From Ruegeria sp. HKCCA6707 (GTDB taxonomy: Bacteria > Pseudomonadota > Alphaproteobacteria > Rhodobacterales > Rhodobacteraceae): a stretch of 64,000 nucleotides of DNA. Below are positions 25,407 through 34,861 of the stretch, piece by piece. Made by a program: the position numbers and the translations under genes. The stretch covers positions 1 through 64,000 of the forward strand of contig NZ_WQEG01000009.1 in NCBI RefSeq assembly GCF_013033515.1. Direction: 5' to 3'. The notes under the pieces were generated by a model, which was given only the letters and a program-made list of their open reading frames with translations, was not told the DNA's origin and did no database searches. Each line of letters begins with the position of its first letter. The first letter of the stretch is position 1.

Positions 25407-26822
25407 ATGACGCTGACTGACTTCCGTACCCAGATCCAAACAGCTGCCCAAGCAGGAACGCTAGGCCAGGGCGTTATCGGCGACGGTGTCATGATCCCGG
25501 GTCTGAACGGGGATGTGCCGTTGGTTTATGCCGATTATGTCGCCTCGGGTCGTGCGATGCAGCAGGTTGAGGATTTCGTGTCCCAGAAGGTTTTGCCGTT
25601 CTACGCAAATAGCCATACCGAGGCCTCCTACTGCGGATCGTATATGACCCGACTGCGGCGTGAAGCGCGTGCTCAGATCGCTCGCTGTGTTGGCGCCAAG
25701 GAAGACGATGCGGTGATCTTCGCCGGATCGGGCGCCACAGCGGGTCTCAACCGGTTGGTCAGCCTATTGGGAGTTGAAGAGGCCGACCAGCCGGTTGTTC
25801 TGATCGGGCCGTATGAGCATCACTCGAACATCCTGCCCTGGCGCGAGAGCAAGGCGCAGGTGGTTGAAATCCCTGAAGGGCCCGCAGGAGGGCCCGATCT
25901 GAACGCGCTCGAGGCCGCGCTGCGCGCCCATGCCGGATCAGACCCGCTGATCGGTTCTTTCTCTGCGGCGTCCAATGTGACAGGCATAATCACCGATCCA
26001 GACCCGGTGACGCGGCTTTTGAAACAGCATGGCGCGTTGGCGGTTTGGGACTATGCCGGGGGTGGGCCGTACCTGCCCATCGACATGAGTTCGGGCGACA
26101 CAAAAAAAGATGCGGTTGTCGTCTCGCCGCACAAATTCCCTGGCGGGCCAGGGGCGTCAGGGGTCTTGATACTGAACAAACACGCGGTGCGGAGTCAGGC
26201 GCCAAGCTGGCCCGGTGGCGGTACGGTCAGCTTTGTCTCACCCTGGCGGCATGAGTACAGCGACGATTTGGCGGCGCGAGAGGAGGCTGGCACTCCCAAT
26301 GTGATCGGGGATATCCGCGCCGCACTGGCCTTCATTATCAAGGATGCCGTTGGCACGGATCAGATCGCGCGGCGCGAGGCGCGTTTCAACCAGATGGCGC
26401 GCGATGGGTGGAAGGGTAATCCGCATCTGAACTTGCTGGCGGGTGAAAACGCGCATCGGTTGCCGATCTTCTCGTTTCTTGTGCGCGACAGGTCAGGTCA
26501 ACCTGTGCATCAGCAGCTGTTTACCCGAATGCTCAGCGATATATACGGGATTCAGGCCCGCGGCGGCTGCGCCTGTGCCGGGCCCTATGCGCATCGCTTG
26601 TTGGGGATCGATCAGGCGATGTCCGAGGTTTTGTTCTCGCAGCTATCCGCAGGTGAAGAATTGCAAAAACCAGGTTGGGTACGGCTTAACTTCTCGTATC
26701 TCATGAGCGATGAGACCGCGCAGTTCATCATCGAAAGTGTGAACGACCTGTCACGCCGGGTCGAAGAGTTTGCGCATTGTTACGCCGTGGATCCGGCAAC
26801 AGCGCGCTTCAAAGCAGCCTGA
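25407..26822 (+). CDS. Class-V PLP aminotransferase, cysteine-desulfurase-like
   Basis: A 471-residue PLP enzyme. The ATG at 25407 has AGGAG upstream; an earlier start adds residues unlike the family. The PLP lysine lies in VVSPHKFPGGPGASG, and the motifs FAGSGATAGLNRL, YEHHSNILPWRE and AVWDYAGGGPYLP are typical of the SufS/Csd branch of aminotransferase class V. A late cysteine-rich segment, RGGCACAGPYAHRLL, resembles the active-site region of cysteine desulfurase-like proteins. It may act on an amino acid sensed by the divergent Lrp protein. The exact substrate is unknown. Confidence 0.88.
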   Translation: MTLTDFRTQIQTAAQAGTLGQGVIGDGVMIPGLNGDVPLVYADYVASGRAMQQVEDFVSQKVLPFYANSHTEASYCGSYMTRLRREARAQIARCVGAKEDDAVIFAGSGATAGLNRLVSLLGVEEADQPVVLIGPYEHHSNILPWRESKAQVVEIPEGPAGGPDLNALEAALRAHAGSDPLIGSFSAASNVTGIITDPDPVTRLLKQHGALAVWDYAGGGPYLPIDMSSGDTKKDAVVVSPHKFPGGPGASGVLILNKHAVRSQAPSWPGGGTVSFVSPWRHEYSDDLAAREEAGTPNVIGDIRAALAFIIKDAVGTDQIARREARFNQMARDGWKGNPHLNLLAGENAHRLPIFSFLVRDRSGQPVHQQLFTRMLSDIYGIQARGGCACAGPYAHRLLGIDQAMSEVLFSQLSAGEELQKPGWVRLNFSYLMSDETAQFIIESVNDLSRRVEEFAHCYAVDPATARFKAA

Positions 26823-26887
26823 GGGAATTGCCGCTTTTCTCAACGCGTTGAGACGGGTATGAGGGGCCCCAGTTAACGGAGCCCGTC

Positions 26888-27973
26888 ATGACCAAGATCA
26901 CCCCGCAGCCCGGCATTATGGACATCGCCCTGTACCAGGGCGGCCAGTCGAAACTGTCCGGGGTTGCGCATGTCATCAAGCTCAGCTCGAATGAGAACCC
27001 ATTTGGTCCGGGCCCCAAGGCGATTGCGGCGGTGCGCGATAGCGCGGCCAATCTGCATCGTTATCCCAATACTGATCACGCCAGCTTGCGTGAGGCCATC
27101 GGGGCACGTCACGGGTTGGATCCGGCTCGGATCATCTGCGGTGTCGGCAGCGACGAGGTGCTGCAATTTGTGGCGCAGGCCTATGCTGGGCCGGGGGATG
27201 AGGTGATTTACACCGAGCACGGGTTTTCTATGTACCCGATCATCGCGCGCATGGCCGGGGCGACCCCGGTGATGGTGGCCGAGCGGGAACGGAAGGTTGA
27301 TGTCGATGCCATTTTGGCTGCGGTTACTGCGCAGACCAAAATTGTTTTTGTGACCAATCCGGGTAATCCAACCTCGACCATGATTTCGGAGCCCGAGTTA
27401 GAGCGGCTGGCAGATCAACTGCCCGATCACTGCCTTCTGGTGCTGGACGGGGCCTATGCCGAGTTTGTGGATGGGTTCGATGGTGGTTCGGCGCTGGTCG
27501 ATCGCTACCCCAACGTGATCATGACCCGGACCTTTTCCAAGATCTACGGACTTGGCGGCATGCGCGCCGGTTGGGGCTATGCGTCCCAGGACATCATCGA
27601 TGTGTTGAACCGAGTGCGCCAGCCTTTCAACCTGTCTCTGACCGCATTGGCTGCAGCCGAAGCAGCGCTTGAGGATCAAGAGTTTCTGACCTTCTGCCAG
27701 AGCGAAAACGCACGCTTGCGGGTTTGGTTGGCTGAAGAACTGGCCAAGGTCGGAGTGCATTCGGACCCGTCCTGCACCAACTTTATCCTGGCCCGGTTCG
27801 CAGATCAGGCCGAGGCTGAAGCCTGCGACGATTATCTGAAAACCCAAGGCATCATCGTGCGTCGCGTCGCCGGGTACAACCTGCCCAATGCGCTGCGGAT
27901 TACTGTCGGCGACGAAGAGGCCTGCCGGCGCGTGGTCAAGGCCATCGCCGAATTCAAAGAGGGCGCAGCATGA
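26888..27973 (+). CDS. hisC: Histidinol-phosphate / aromatic aminotransferase
   Basis: A 361-residue class I/II PLP aminotransferase. The N-terminus has [12 protein letters not shown], followed by [13 protein letters not shown] and TNPGNPTST, and the PLP lysine lies in [15 protein letters not shown] at about residue 219. HisC converts imidazole-acetol phosphate to histidinol phosphate. It can also transaminate prephenate or aromatic 2-oxo acids. Its stop overlaps the start of the prephenate/arogenate dehydrogenase gene (ATGA), suggesting a role in tyrosine/phenylalanine synthesis too. Confidence 0.93.
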   Translation: MTKITPQPGIMDIALYQGGQSKLSGVAHVIKLSSNENPFGPGPKAIAAVRDSAANLHRYPNTDHASLREAIGARHGLDPARIICGVGSDEVLQFVAQAYAGPGDEVIYTEHGFSMYPIIARMAGATPVMVAERERKVDVDAILAAVTAQTKIVFVTNPGNPTSTMISEPELERLADQLPDHCLLVLDGAYAEFVDGFDGGSALVDRYPNVIMTRTFSKIYGLGGMRAGWGYASQDIIDVLNRVRQPFNLSLTALAAAEAALEDQEFLTFCQSENARLRVWLAEELAKVGVHSDPSCTNFILARFADQAEAEACDDYLKTQGIIVRRVAGYNLPNALRITVGDEEACRRVVKAIAEFKEGAA

Positions 27974-28887
27974 GCCAGATCTATGACCGCGTTGCTCTGA
28001 TAGGGCTGGGGCTTATTGCGTCCTCGATGTTCTGGGCCATCAAGCGTGCGGGCTTGGCGGGCGAAGTGACCGGCTTTGCCCGGTCCTCTGAAACCCGCGA
28101 CACCGCGCGCCGCATCGGGCTGTGCGACCGGGTTTGCGACACTGCGCAAGACGCAGTTGAGGGTGCCGATCTGGTCGTACTCTGCGTGCCGGTTGGCGCG
28201 ATGGGCAGTGTTGCCCAAGATATCGCATCGGTGTTGAAACCGGGGGCCACAGTCACGGATGTGGGCTCGGTCAAGCGCCACGTCATTCAGGCCGTTGGGC
28301 CGCATATCCCTGAAAGCGTTCATTTTGTGCCCGCTCACCCCTTGGCCGGAACCGAGCATTCGGGGCCGGAATCCGGCTTTGCCGAACTTTTCGACAACCG
28401 GTGGTGTCTGATTGTCCCACCTGAAGGGTCGGATCAAGAAGCCGTTGCGCGGCTGCGATCCTTGTGGGAGGGGCTGGGCTCTTTCGTCGATGAGATGGAC
28501 GCCGACCACCATGATCTGGTGCTGGCTGTTACATCTCATGCCCCACACCTGATCGCCTATACCATGGTTGGGGTGGCAGACGATCTGCGCCGGGTGACCG
28601 ACAGTGAAGTGATCAAATACTCGGCCGCCGGGTTTCGCGACTTTACGCGGATTGCTGCTTCGGACCCGACCATGTGGCGCGATGTGTTCCTGACGAATAA
28701 GGACGCCACGCTGGAGATTCTGGGCCGTTTTACAGAAGAGCTTTTTGCCCTTCAGCGTGCCATTCGAACCGGAGACGGCGAGCAGTTATTCGACTATTTC
28801 ACCCGCACCCGTGAAATACGGCGTGGCATTATCGACGCCGGGCAGGATACGGATGCACCTGATTTCGGCCGCGGCACAAAGGTTTAG
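27970..28887 (+). CDS. tyrC: Prephenate/arogenate dehydrogenase
   Basis: A 305-residue NAD(P)-dependent dehydrogenase of tyrosine biosynthesis. The Rossmann motif reads [10 protein letters not shown] at about 10-19, where most relatives have [35 protein letters not shown] and [12 protein letters not shown] hold the catalytic histidines typical of TyrA-type enzymes. No chorismate mutase or ACT domain is attached. It is translationally coupled to hisC, so transamination and dehydrogenation are probably coordinated. Whether prephenate or arogenate is preferred cannot be told from the sequence. Confidence 0.92.
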   Translation: MSQIYDRVALIGLGLIASSMFWAIKRAGLAGEVTGFARSSETRDTARRIGLCDRVCDTAQDAVEGADLVVLCVPVGAMGSVAQDIASVLKPGATVTDVGSVKRHVIQAVGPHIPESVHFVPAHPLAGTEHSGPESGFAELFDNRWCLIVPPEGSDQEAVARLRSLWEGLGSFVDEMDADHHDLVLAVTSHAPHLIAYTMVGVADDLRRVTDSEVIKYSAAGFRDFTRIAASDPTMWRDVFLTNKDATLEILGRFTEELFALQRAIRTGDGEQLFDYFTRTREIRRGIIDAGQDTDAPDFGRGTKV

Positions 28888-28891
28888 CAGG

Positions 28892-29611
28892 ATGTGGCTT
28901 CGAGTTGTTCTGATCGCTGCGTCCAGTGTTCTTGCCACGGCTGCTGCTGCCAAGGAAACCAATCTGCTTTCTGCACCGCAAGTGACAGCCGCCGCCGCGC
29001 GCCCTATCACCACCCCAGACAAGCTATGGCCGCAGATTGAGCCCTATACGCGCGCAGAGCCAATCCTGTTCAAAAAACGCAAACTGCGCAAAGGGTCTGT
29101 CTGTGGAGATATCAATATCCAAGGCAAGCCCGTCGGCAATGTTTCCAGCAAAGTCAAAGCGTGTGGGGTTAAGGACGCGGTCGAGATCACCTCGGTCGCG
29201 GGCGTGGCCCTCAGCCGACCGTCTGTTATGGAATGTGGCACAGCGATTGCTTTGAACGAATGGGTCGAAGAGACTGTCAAACCCACATTCAAACGGCGCG
29301 GGCCAGTGGTCGAGCTGCAAGTAGCGGCCCATTATGCGTGCCGAACGCGCAACAACCGTAAGGGCGCACGGATATCCGAGCATGGCAAGGGGCGGGCCAT
29401 CGATATTTCAGGTTTCAAAATGGCGGATGGCGAGGTGGTCACGGTACTGAAGGGCTGGCGAAAGAACCCGTCTCAATCGCAATTGATCAAGATCTGGCGC
29501 GGCGCTTGCGGACCCTTTGGCACAGTTTTGGGGCCAAATTCAGATCGTTTTCACCGCGACCATTTCCATCTGGATACGGCGCGGTACCGGCGGGGACCCT
29601 ACTGCCGCTAG
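28892..29611 (+). CDS. Extensin-like C-terminal domain protein (exported)
   Basis: A 239-residue protein from ATG 28892, four bases after the tyrC stop; an in-frame earlier start would overlap tyrC and spoil the signal peptide. Residues 1-21 form a signal sequence (VLIAASSVLATAAAA). The body matches the extensin-like C-terminal family: CGTAIALNEWVEE, ARISEHGKGRAIDISGF and RDHFHLDTARYRRG. The His/Asp pattern resembles metal-dependent D-Ala-D-Ala carboxypeptidase-like folds, so a cell-wall role is possible. Its stop overlaps the convergent DUF2125 gene by four bases. Confidence 0.88.
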   Translation: MWLRVVLIAASSVLATAAAAKETNLLSAPQVTAAAARPITTPDKLWPQIEPYTRAEPILFKKRKLRKGSVCGDINIQGKPVGNVSSKVKACGVKDAVEITSVAGVALSRPSVMECGTAIALNEWVEETVKPTFKRRGPVVELQVAAHYACRTRNNRKGARISEHGKGRAIDISGFKMADGEVVTVLKGWRKNPSQSQLIKIWRGACGPFGTVLGPNSDRFHRDHFHLDTARYRRGPYCR

Positions 29612-30609
29612 CGCAGGATCAAGCGCGGAGCAGGGCCAAGAGGCAAGGGCCCAAGCGCGACCAGGCCGTCCCTGAAGTTCAACTGCAGATCCAATGCATT
29701 GGGGTTTCCGCCAAGCCCGGCCATGAACCGCAATGCGCGGTTCACCGGATCCACAGCCTGATCGGGTATCGCCCCGGCGGCGTTCGCCATGGCAATCATA
29801 TCGCGCCAATTCTCGGCCTTGATCGCGATCTCTCCGATAGGGATACCTTGCGGGTCAACTTCAAGCGTTCCGGTTGCGAACAGACGCAGCGCGCCCCATT
29901 GCGCTTCGGCCAGGCGCAGATCCAGCAAGACCGGTTGAGGTCGGCCTTGTTCAATGGCAGACCGATCCCACGCTTTGTCGAATGTGGCTTCGAGGTCCAG
30001 TTCCAACGTTTCAAAAGTCTGAGGCAGAGAGGTTGCCGAACGCATCAGGTTGCGCAAATCGACGCCCGGTGTGAACCCGTCAACCTTTGCGGTGATTGTA
30101 TAGGTCTCGGGGGTGGTGGTCTGTTCCATGGTCAGCCCCAGAGTATCCCCGCCGACGACATCACTGCCATTCTCGGAAATGGTCCAGGCGTCAGAGGTCA
30201 GAGACATCTTCTCAAGCACCAAAGCGACACCGGGTTTCAGATGAAGCTCGGCCTGTAGGTCCTGGGCAAGAATGGTCGCGGTCTGATCGAAATAGGACAA
30301 TCGCTGTGCAGTATTGGCGAAACGCAGCATTTGCCGGCCGGGCCAGATCGCGGGGCTTTGGAATTCAATCCAATCCGCGCTCCAGGCCGTGCCGTTGACC
30401 GGATCGGCCAGCGCCGGATTGTCGAGCCGGGTCATGTGGTGGGTTGGATAGCCAGCGGTCGATACGTTCGAGTAATCTGCCTGCCAGCCCAGTTCCTGCT
30501 GATTGTCGAACCACGCGGTCAGCGCATTGCGCAAGCCAAGCCCGGCGATGAACCAATAGCCACTCCATGCAACGGCAACCAAAATGAATATGCGGATCAG
30601 ACTTCGCAT
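29608..30609 (-). CDS. DUF2125 envelope protein
   Basis: A 333-residue protein of the DUF2125 family. The N-terminus has one hydrophobic helix (IRIFILVAVAWSGYWFIAG), probably a membrane anchor or uncleaved signal. The family landmark GYPTHHMTRLDNP follows near residue 53. The rest is beta-rich with no catalytic motif. The function of the family is unknown. It is common in Rhodobacterales and Rhizobiales. The gene is divergent from chaC. Confidence 0.85.
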   Translation of the reverse strand: MRSLIRIFILVAVAWSGYWFIAGLGLRNALTAWFDNQQELGWQADYSNVSTAGYPTHHMTRLDNPALADPVNGTAWSADWIEFQSPAIWPGRQMLRFANTAQRLSYFDQTATILAQDLQAELHLKPGVALVLEKMSLTSDAWTISENGSDVVGGDTLGLTMEQTTTPETYTITAKVDGFTPGVDLRNLMRSATSLPQTFETLELDLEATFDKAWDRSAIEQGRPQPVLLDLRLAEAQWGALRLFATGTLEVDPQGIPIGEIAIKAENWRDMIAMANAAGAIPDQAVDPVNRALRFMAGLGGNPNALDLQLNFRDGLVALGPLPLGPAPRLILR

Positions 30610-30676
30610 CGCAAATGGCCCTTTTTCCTGCGTTGGAATTGATGTTTATAGACGCAAACGGGCAAGGACCAGAGCA

Positions 30677-31207
30677 ATGACGATGTGGGTTTTCGGATAT
30701 GGATCACTGTTGTGGAACCCGGGCTTTCCGGTGGCACGCACCGAGAAAGCCACGCTGCACGGCTATGCCCGGTCTTTCTGCATGAGCTCGATCCACCATC
30801 GCGGCACCGAGGATGAGCCGGGGCTGGTGCTTGCGCTGGATGAACAATCAGGTTCAGCCTGCACAGGTCTGGCCCTGCTGGTCGAGCCGGGCCACGAAGA
30901 CCGAACCCTGGAAGAGCTGCGTGAACGCGAGTTGATCTCGTCGGCGTATCTGGAACGTATGCTCGACGTGCATCTGGACACAGGCGATGTGGTGAATGCC
31001 GTCACCTACGTGATCGATCCCGACCACGTGCAATATTGCGGCGGTATGCCTCTGGAAGAGCAGGCCCGCATCATCGCCCATGCCGTTGGCGGGCGCGGGC
31101 CAAACACGGAATACCTTTTCAATACGGCCCAACATCTGGCCGAGATCGGGCTGAAAGACCCTGATCTTGAGTGGTTGTCGCAACGGGTGCGCACAATCAG
31201 CGCATAA
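30677..31207 (+). CDS. chaC: ChaC-type glutathione-specific gamma-glutamylcyclotransferase
   Basis: A 176-residue cytoplasmic enzyme that cleaves glutathione to 5-oxoproline and Cys-Gly. The ATG at 30677 gives the diagnostic VFGYGSLLWNPGF at residues 5-17. The catalytic glutamate probably lies in the downstream ELISSAYLER region, and TYVIDPDHVQYCGG matches ChaC2-like proteins. Length is normal for the short, single-domain class. It is the first gene of a plus-strand run leading into the MotA/OmpA pair, 68 bases apart. Confidence 0.92.
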   Translation: MTMWVFGYGSLLWNPGFPVARTEKATLHGYARSFCMSSIHHRGTEDEPGLVLALDEQSGSACTGLALLVEPGHEDRTLEELRERELISSAYLERMLDVHLDTGDVVNAVTYVIDPDHVQYCGGMPLEEQARIIAHAVGGRGPNTEYLFNTAQHLAEIGLKDPDLEWLSQRVRTISA

Positions 31208-31275
31208 ACCCTTGGCGTCATCGGTGGAATTTCGATAGATTCGGCCCAGAGCAGGCTAAAGCGGAAAGAACGCGC

Positions 31276-32454
31276 ATGGCGCAGGCACAGCAAGGCGTGA
31301 AACCCCATTTCTCGCAACCGATCCGTCAGATCCTTATGATGCTGATTGCACTGGGTTTATCCGGGCTCGGTGTCTTTTTGGCTTTGCCCTATGTCCTGCC
31401 GGTATTCGAGGCGAACCCGTATCTGAACGGGTTCATCCTTATGGTTTTCGCAATCGGTGTTCTGGCGTGTTTCTTGCAGGTTACACAGCTCATCGGTTCG
31501 GTCCGTTGGATCGAAGCCTTTATCGGAGGGTTCGAGCGCCCGGACACACGTCCGCCACAACTTTTGGCGCCGTTGGCGTCGTTGTTGCGGTCGCGTGGCG
31601 CACGCTCGCATATCGGTTCCAGTTCGAGCCGGTCGATCCTGGACTCGGTGGCCGAACGGATCGAAGAAGAACGCGAGATCACGCGCTATATCACCAACGT
31701 GCTGATTTACCTCGGCCTTTTGGGTACATTCTTTGGTTTGGCGACCACCGTGCCTGCGATCGTGGACACGATCCGCAGTCTGAACCCGCAGGAAGGCGAA
31801 GAAGGCCTGGCGGTGTTCAATCGCCTGATGACCGGTTTGGAAGCTCAGTTGCAGGGGATGGGCGTCGCCTTTGGATCCTCGCTGCTGGGATTGGCAGGGT
31901 CGCTGATTGTCGGTCTGTTGGAACTGTTTGCTGGCCACGGGCAGAACCGGTTCTACCGCGAACTGGAAGAATGGCTGTCGACCATCACCCGCGTGGGCTT
32001 TGGTGGCTCGGAAGAAGGAGGGGCGGAACTGGCCGTTCTGACACCGGTTCTGGACACCATGGCCGAACAGATGGACGCGCTGCAAGCCATGTTCACCGCG
32101 CAAGAGGAAGAGCGCAGTGACGTCTCGGACAAGCTGAGCCAGTTGATCATCGAGATTGGTGACATGAACCGCCGCCAAAGCCAGTCCGAAGGCGTATCTG
32201 CCGCGCTGGAACGGGTGGCTTTAGGGCAGGATGCCCTGCTGGATCACATGCGCGAACACGGGGCAGGCGAGGGGCTGGATGCTGAAAGCCGGATGCGCCT
32301 GCGGTCGATGGACGTACAATTGCTGCGTATTCTCGAAGAGATCTCGGCCGGTCGCCAGGACAGCATGAATGAGTTGCGCAAGGATTTCGAACTGCTTGTC
32401 AAAGCTTTGACCTTGCCGCGCGGGGCCGTCCGGACGCCGCCCGCAGGAGAATAA
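31276..32454 (+). CDS. MotA/TolQ/ExbB proton-channel family protein
   Basis: A 392-residue inner-membrane protein starting at ATG 31276. Predicted helices are at about 15-40, 48-72, 140-165 and 200-225. The channel block YLGLLGTFFGLATTVPAI and GMGVAFGSSLLGLAGSLIVG are typical of MotA/TolQ/ExbB stators. The C-terminal part is helical and cytoplasmic. The OmpA-domain gene starts 3 bases downstream. The two probably form a proton-driven complex that reaches the peptidoglycan. The pair resembles ZorAB of Zorya, but no ZorC or ZorD follows. Confidence 0.9.
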   Translation: MAQAQQGVKPHFSQPIRQILMMLIALGLSGLGVFLALPYVLPVFEANPYLNGFILMVFAIGVLACFLQVTQLIGSVRWIEAFIGGFERPDTRPPQLLAPLASLLRSRGARSHIGSSSSRSILDSVAERIEEEREITRYITNVLIYLGLLGTFFGLATTVPAIVDTIRSLNPQEGEEGLAVFNRLMTGLEAQLQGMGVAFGSSLLGLAGSLIVGLLELFAGHGQNRFYRELEEWLSTITRVGFGGSEEGGAELAVLTPVLDTMAEQMDALQAMFTAQEEERSDVSDKLSQLIIEIGDMNRRQSQSEGVSAALERVALGQDALLDHMREHGAGEGLDAESRMRLRSMDVQLLRILEEISAGRQDSMNELRKDFELLVKALTLPRGAVRTPPAGE

Positions 32455-32457
32455 CCC

Positions 32458-34158
32458 ATGGCCCTGTCCCGTCGCACAGGTCAACGGTTTCAGGGCTCGG
32501 TCTGGCCCGGTTTCGTGGATGCGATCACCGGCCTTTTGATGGTTCTGACATTTGTGCTGACCATTTTCATGGTTGTGCAATTTGTTCTGCGTGAAACGAT
32601 TTCCGGGCAGGAAGATGAACTGACGGCTTTGTCGGACGAAGTTGCGGCTCTTGTCGGGGCGTTGGGTCTGGAAGAGCGTGAAAACAGCAGATTGGAAGCC
32701 CGGCTGGGCGCATTGAATGCGACTCTGGCAGAGACCGAGGACAGCCTTGCTGCAGCACAAGGGCGTATTACGGATTTCGAAACCCAGGTAGCAGCTTTGC
32801 TGGCGGATCAGGACCGCGCCCAGGGAGAGATCGCTTCATTGCAAGCGTTGCGGGATGACCTTCTGTCCCAACAAGACGAACTACTGTCAGAGCAGGATGC
32901 GCTGAACCTAGCGCTCGCCCAAAGCCGGCAAGAGATCGACGCTCAGGCCGAAGCGGCGCGCTTGGCTGCGGCCCGGCGAGAGGCGCTTGAAGCGTTGGTG
33001 TCCGATCTTGAAACAAGCGGTGCGGATCAGGCGGCTCAGATATCGGATTTGGAAAGGCAACTGTCTGACGAGGATTCCGCTCGTCTGGCCGAAGCGGCAG
33101 CGGCTGAAGCTTTGCGCGAACGGTTGTTGAACGCAGATACCGAGTTGACGGCGATGACGCTTGCACTCGAGGCGCAGCGCAAGGAAGCCGAAGAGACCCT
33201 GACATTGCTGGCCGCAGCACAAGCCGCGCGGGCTGAGTTGGAACGACAGTTTGGCGAACTGAACGCCGAAGGGCTGAGAGCTCAACTGCAGGCAGCACTG
33301 GATGCTCAAATCGCGGCGCAAGCCGAGGCAGACAGTCAACGCACGCTGGCAGAAGAGCGTGCTGCGCTTTTGGACATCGCACGCGACACACTTTCGGAGG
33401 AACAAGAGATTTCGACCGAGGCGCAGCGGCAGGCCGCGCTTTTGAACCAGCAAATGTCTGCTTTGCGCAACCAGTTGGGGTCGTTGCAGGCGCTTCTGGA
33501 TGACTATGAGGAACGCAATTCAGCCGCCGATATTCAGATCCAGACCTTGGGACAAGACCTGAACGCAGCCCTTGCCCGCGCGGCGTCAGAAGAACGCCGC
33601 CGCCGTCTTTTGGAAGAGGCCGAACGCAAGCGGCTTGAGGCCGAGGCCGAAGCTTTGGCGGGGCAGAACCAGAACCTGGCAGAGCAGACCGAAGATCTGC
33701 AGCGGTACCGGTCAGAGTTCTTTGGCCGATTGCGGGATGTTCTGGGCGATCAGGAAGGTGTGCGGATCGAAGGCGACCGGTTCGTGTTCTCATCCGAGGT
33801 TCTGTTCGATATCGGATCTGCAGAACTGTCCATCGAAGGCCGGCGCGAGGTTGCCAAGGTAGCCAATATCCTGCGCAGCGTGGCCGCCGAAATCCCTGAT
33901 GGTCTGAACTGGGTGATCCGGGTGGATGGCCATACAGACAATATCCCGCTGGTCAGCACAGGCCGCTACCGCGACAATTGGGAGTTAAGCCAGGGCCGGG
34001 CCCTGTCTGTCGTGCGCTATATGGTTGACGCTCTGGGCATCCCACCTGAACGGCTGGCCGCCAACGGATTTGGCGAGTTCCAACCCGTCAACACCGATGA
34101 TACCCCCGAGGCGCGTGCGCAAAACCGTCGGATCGAGTTGAAGCTGACCGAGCGGTAA
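32458..34158 (+). CDS. Coiled-coil protein with C-terminal OmpA peptidoglycan-binding domain
   Basis: A 566-residue MotB-like protein. Residues about 18-45 form a single transmembrane helix (FVDAITGLLMVLTFVLTIFM), in a plug-like context as in MotB. Residues about 50-420 are a long heptad-rich coiled coil full of Ala, Glu, Leu and Gln. The OmpA domain (about 440-566) has EVLFDIGSAELS, VDGHTDNIPL, NWELSQGRALSVVRYM and ARAQNRRIEL, the usual diaminopimelate-binding motifs. It should span the periplasm from inner membrane to cell wall. It is coupled with the MotA/ExbB gene before it. Confidence 0.92.
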   Translation: MALSRRTGQRFQGSVWPGFVDAITGLLMVLTFVLTIFMVVQFVLRETISGQEDELTALSDEVAALVGALGLEERENSRLEARLGALNATLAETEDSLAAAQGRITDFETQVAALLADQDRAQGEIASLQALRDDLLSQQDELLSEQDALNLALAQSRQEIDAQAEAARLAAARREALEALVSDLETSGADQAAQISDLERQLSDEDSARLAEAAAAEALRERLLNADTELTAMTLALEAQRKEAEETLTLLAAAQAARAELERQFGELNAEGLRAQLQAALDAQIAAQAEADSQRTLAEERAALLDIARDTLSEEQEISTEAQRQAALLNQQMSALRNQLGSLQALLDDYEERNSAADIQIQTLGQDLNAALARAASEERRRRLLEEAERKRLEAEAEALAGQNQNLAEQTEDLQRYRSEFFGRLRDVLGDQEGVRIEGDRFVFSSEVLFDIGSAELSIEGRREVAKVANILRSVAAEIPDGLNWVIRVDGHTDNIPLVSTGRYRDNWELSQGRALSVVRYMVDALGIPPERLAANGFGEFQPVNTDDTPEARAQNRRIELKLTER

Positions 34159-34167
34159 CCGAGGTCG

Positions 34168-34776
34168 TCAGGTCAACCCGTGGATTTGCGCGAAGGGGTC
34201 GTGAGACTTGTCTGAGTGCCAGCTGTATTCGCACCATTTGGCCACATCTTCGGCTGCGGCCTGCCCACACATCAGAGCAATCGCACCCAGGGCCATGTCC
34301 ATGCCTGCCGACACGCCGGACGAGGTGAGAAACGTCCCATCCTCGACCCATCTTGCCTGCGCGACCCAATCGACATGCGGGCCTTGTTCCTTGACCCAGG
34401 AAAAGGTGGCTTTGTTGGTCGTCGCGCGCCGCCGATCCAGTACACCGGCCTTGGCGAGCAAGGCGCTGCCGGTACAGACACTAAGCGTAAATTCTGCGCG
34501 TTCCGAACGTGCAGCAATCCAGTCCAGCAAACGCGAATTTGCAATCTCGCGCCGTGTACCAGCGCCGCCGGGCACAAACAGCACATCGTAATGCGGGGCC
34601 TCGTTCAGGGGCGTTTCCGCAAAGCCTTTCAGCTTTTGATTGCTTTCGACAGGGCCGGCTCGTTCGGCAATAATATCCAACGAGAACGCGTTGGGAAGCA
34701 GGCCGAACATCTCCATCGGGCCGTAAAGGTCTAGCAACTCAAACCCCGGAAAAATCAAAGCGCCGATCCTGCGCAT
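34168..34776 (-). CDS. DJ-1/PfpI family protein, isonitrile-hydratase-like
   Basis: A 202-residue protein from ATG 34776, preceded by AGGAGGA. It belongs to the class-I glutamine amidotransferase-like DJ-1/PfpI superfamily. The nucleophile elbow SVCTGSALLAKAG holds the catalytic cysteine, and FVPGGAGTRRE supplies the oxyanion glycine region. IFPGFELLDLYGPMEMFG at the N-terminus is typical of the InhA (isonitrile hydratase) branch and of regulators of the GlxA type, but no helix-turn-helix domain is present. The substrate is unknown. Confidence 0.88.
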   Translation of the reverse strand: MRRIGALIFPGFELLDLYGPMEMFGLLPNAFSLDIIAERAGPVESNQKLKGFAETPLNEAPHYDVLFVPGGAGTRREIANSRLLDWIAARSERAEFTLSVCTGSALLAKAGVLDRRRATTNKATFSWVKEQGPHVDWVAQARWVEDGTFLTSSGVSAGMDMALGAIALMCGQAAAEDVAKWCEYSWHSDKSHDPFAQIHGLT

Positions 34777-34808
34777 GTCTGTCCTCCTTTTTTGCGAGAC
34801 CAAATCAA

Positions 34809-34838
34809 AACGCCCGCCAACTAGGGTTGACGGGCGTT
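34809..34838 (-). terminator. Rho-independent terminator after clpA
   Basis: AACGCCCGCCAA pairs with TTGACGGGCGTT around a short loop. Read on the minus strand it is followed by a T-rich stretch (TTTTGATTTG). It lies 24 bases beyond the clpA stop codon. Confidence 0.75.
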
Positions 34839-34861
34839 GAGTTTGTTTATCGCGTTTCGGT

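Noticed and set aside
24843..26822. Complete Suf Fe-S assembly operon
   Set aside because: The class-V enzyme resembles SufS, but no sufBCD, sufE or iscU gene is adjacent, and its divergent partner is an Lrp regulator, not IscR.
31276..34158. Zorya anti-phage system (ZorA/ZorB)
   Set aside because: The MotA-like and OmpA-like pair fits ZorAB in outline, but no ZorC, ZorD or ZorE gene follows. The MotA-like protein lacks the very long cytoplasmic tail of ZorA, and the neighbours are housekeeping genes.
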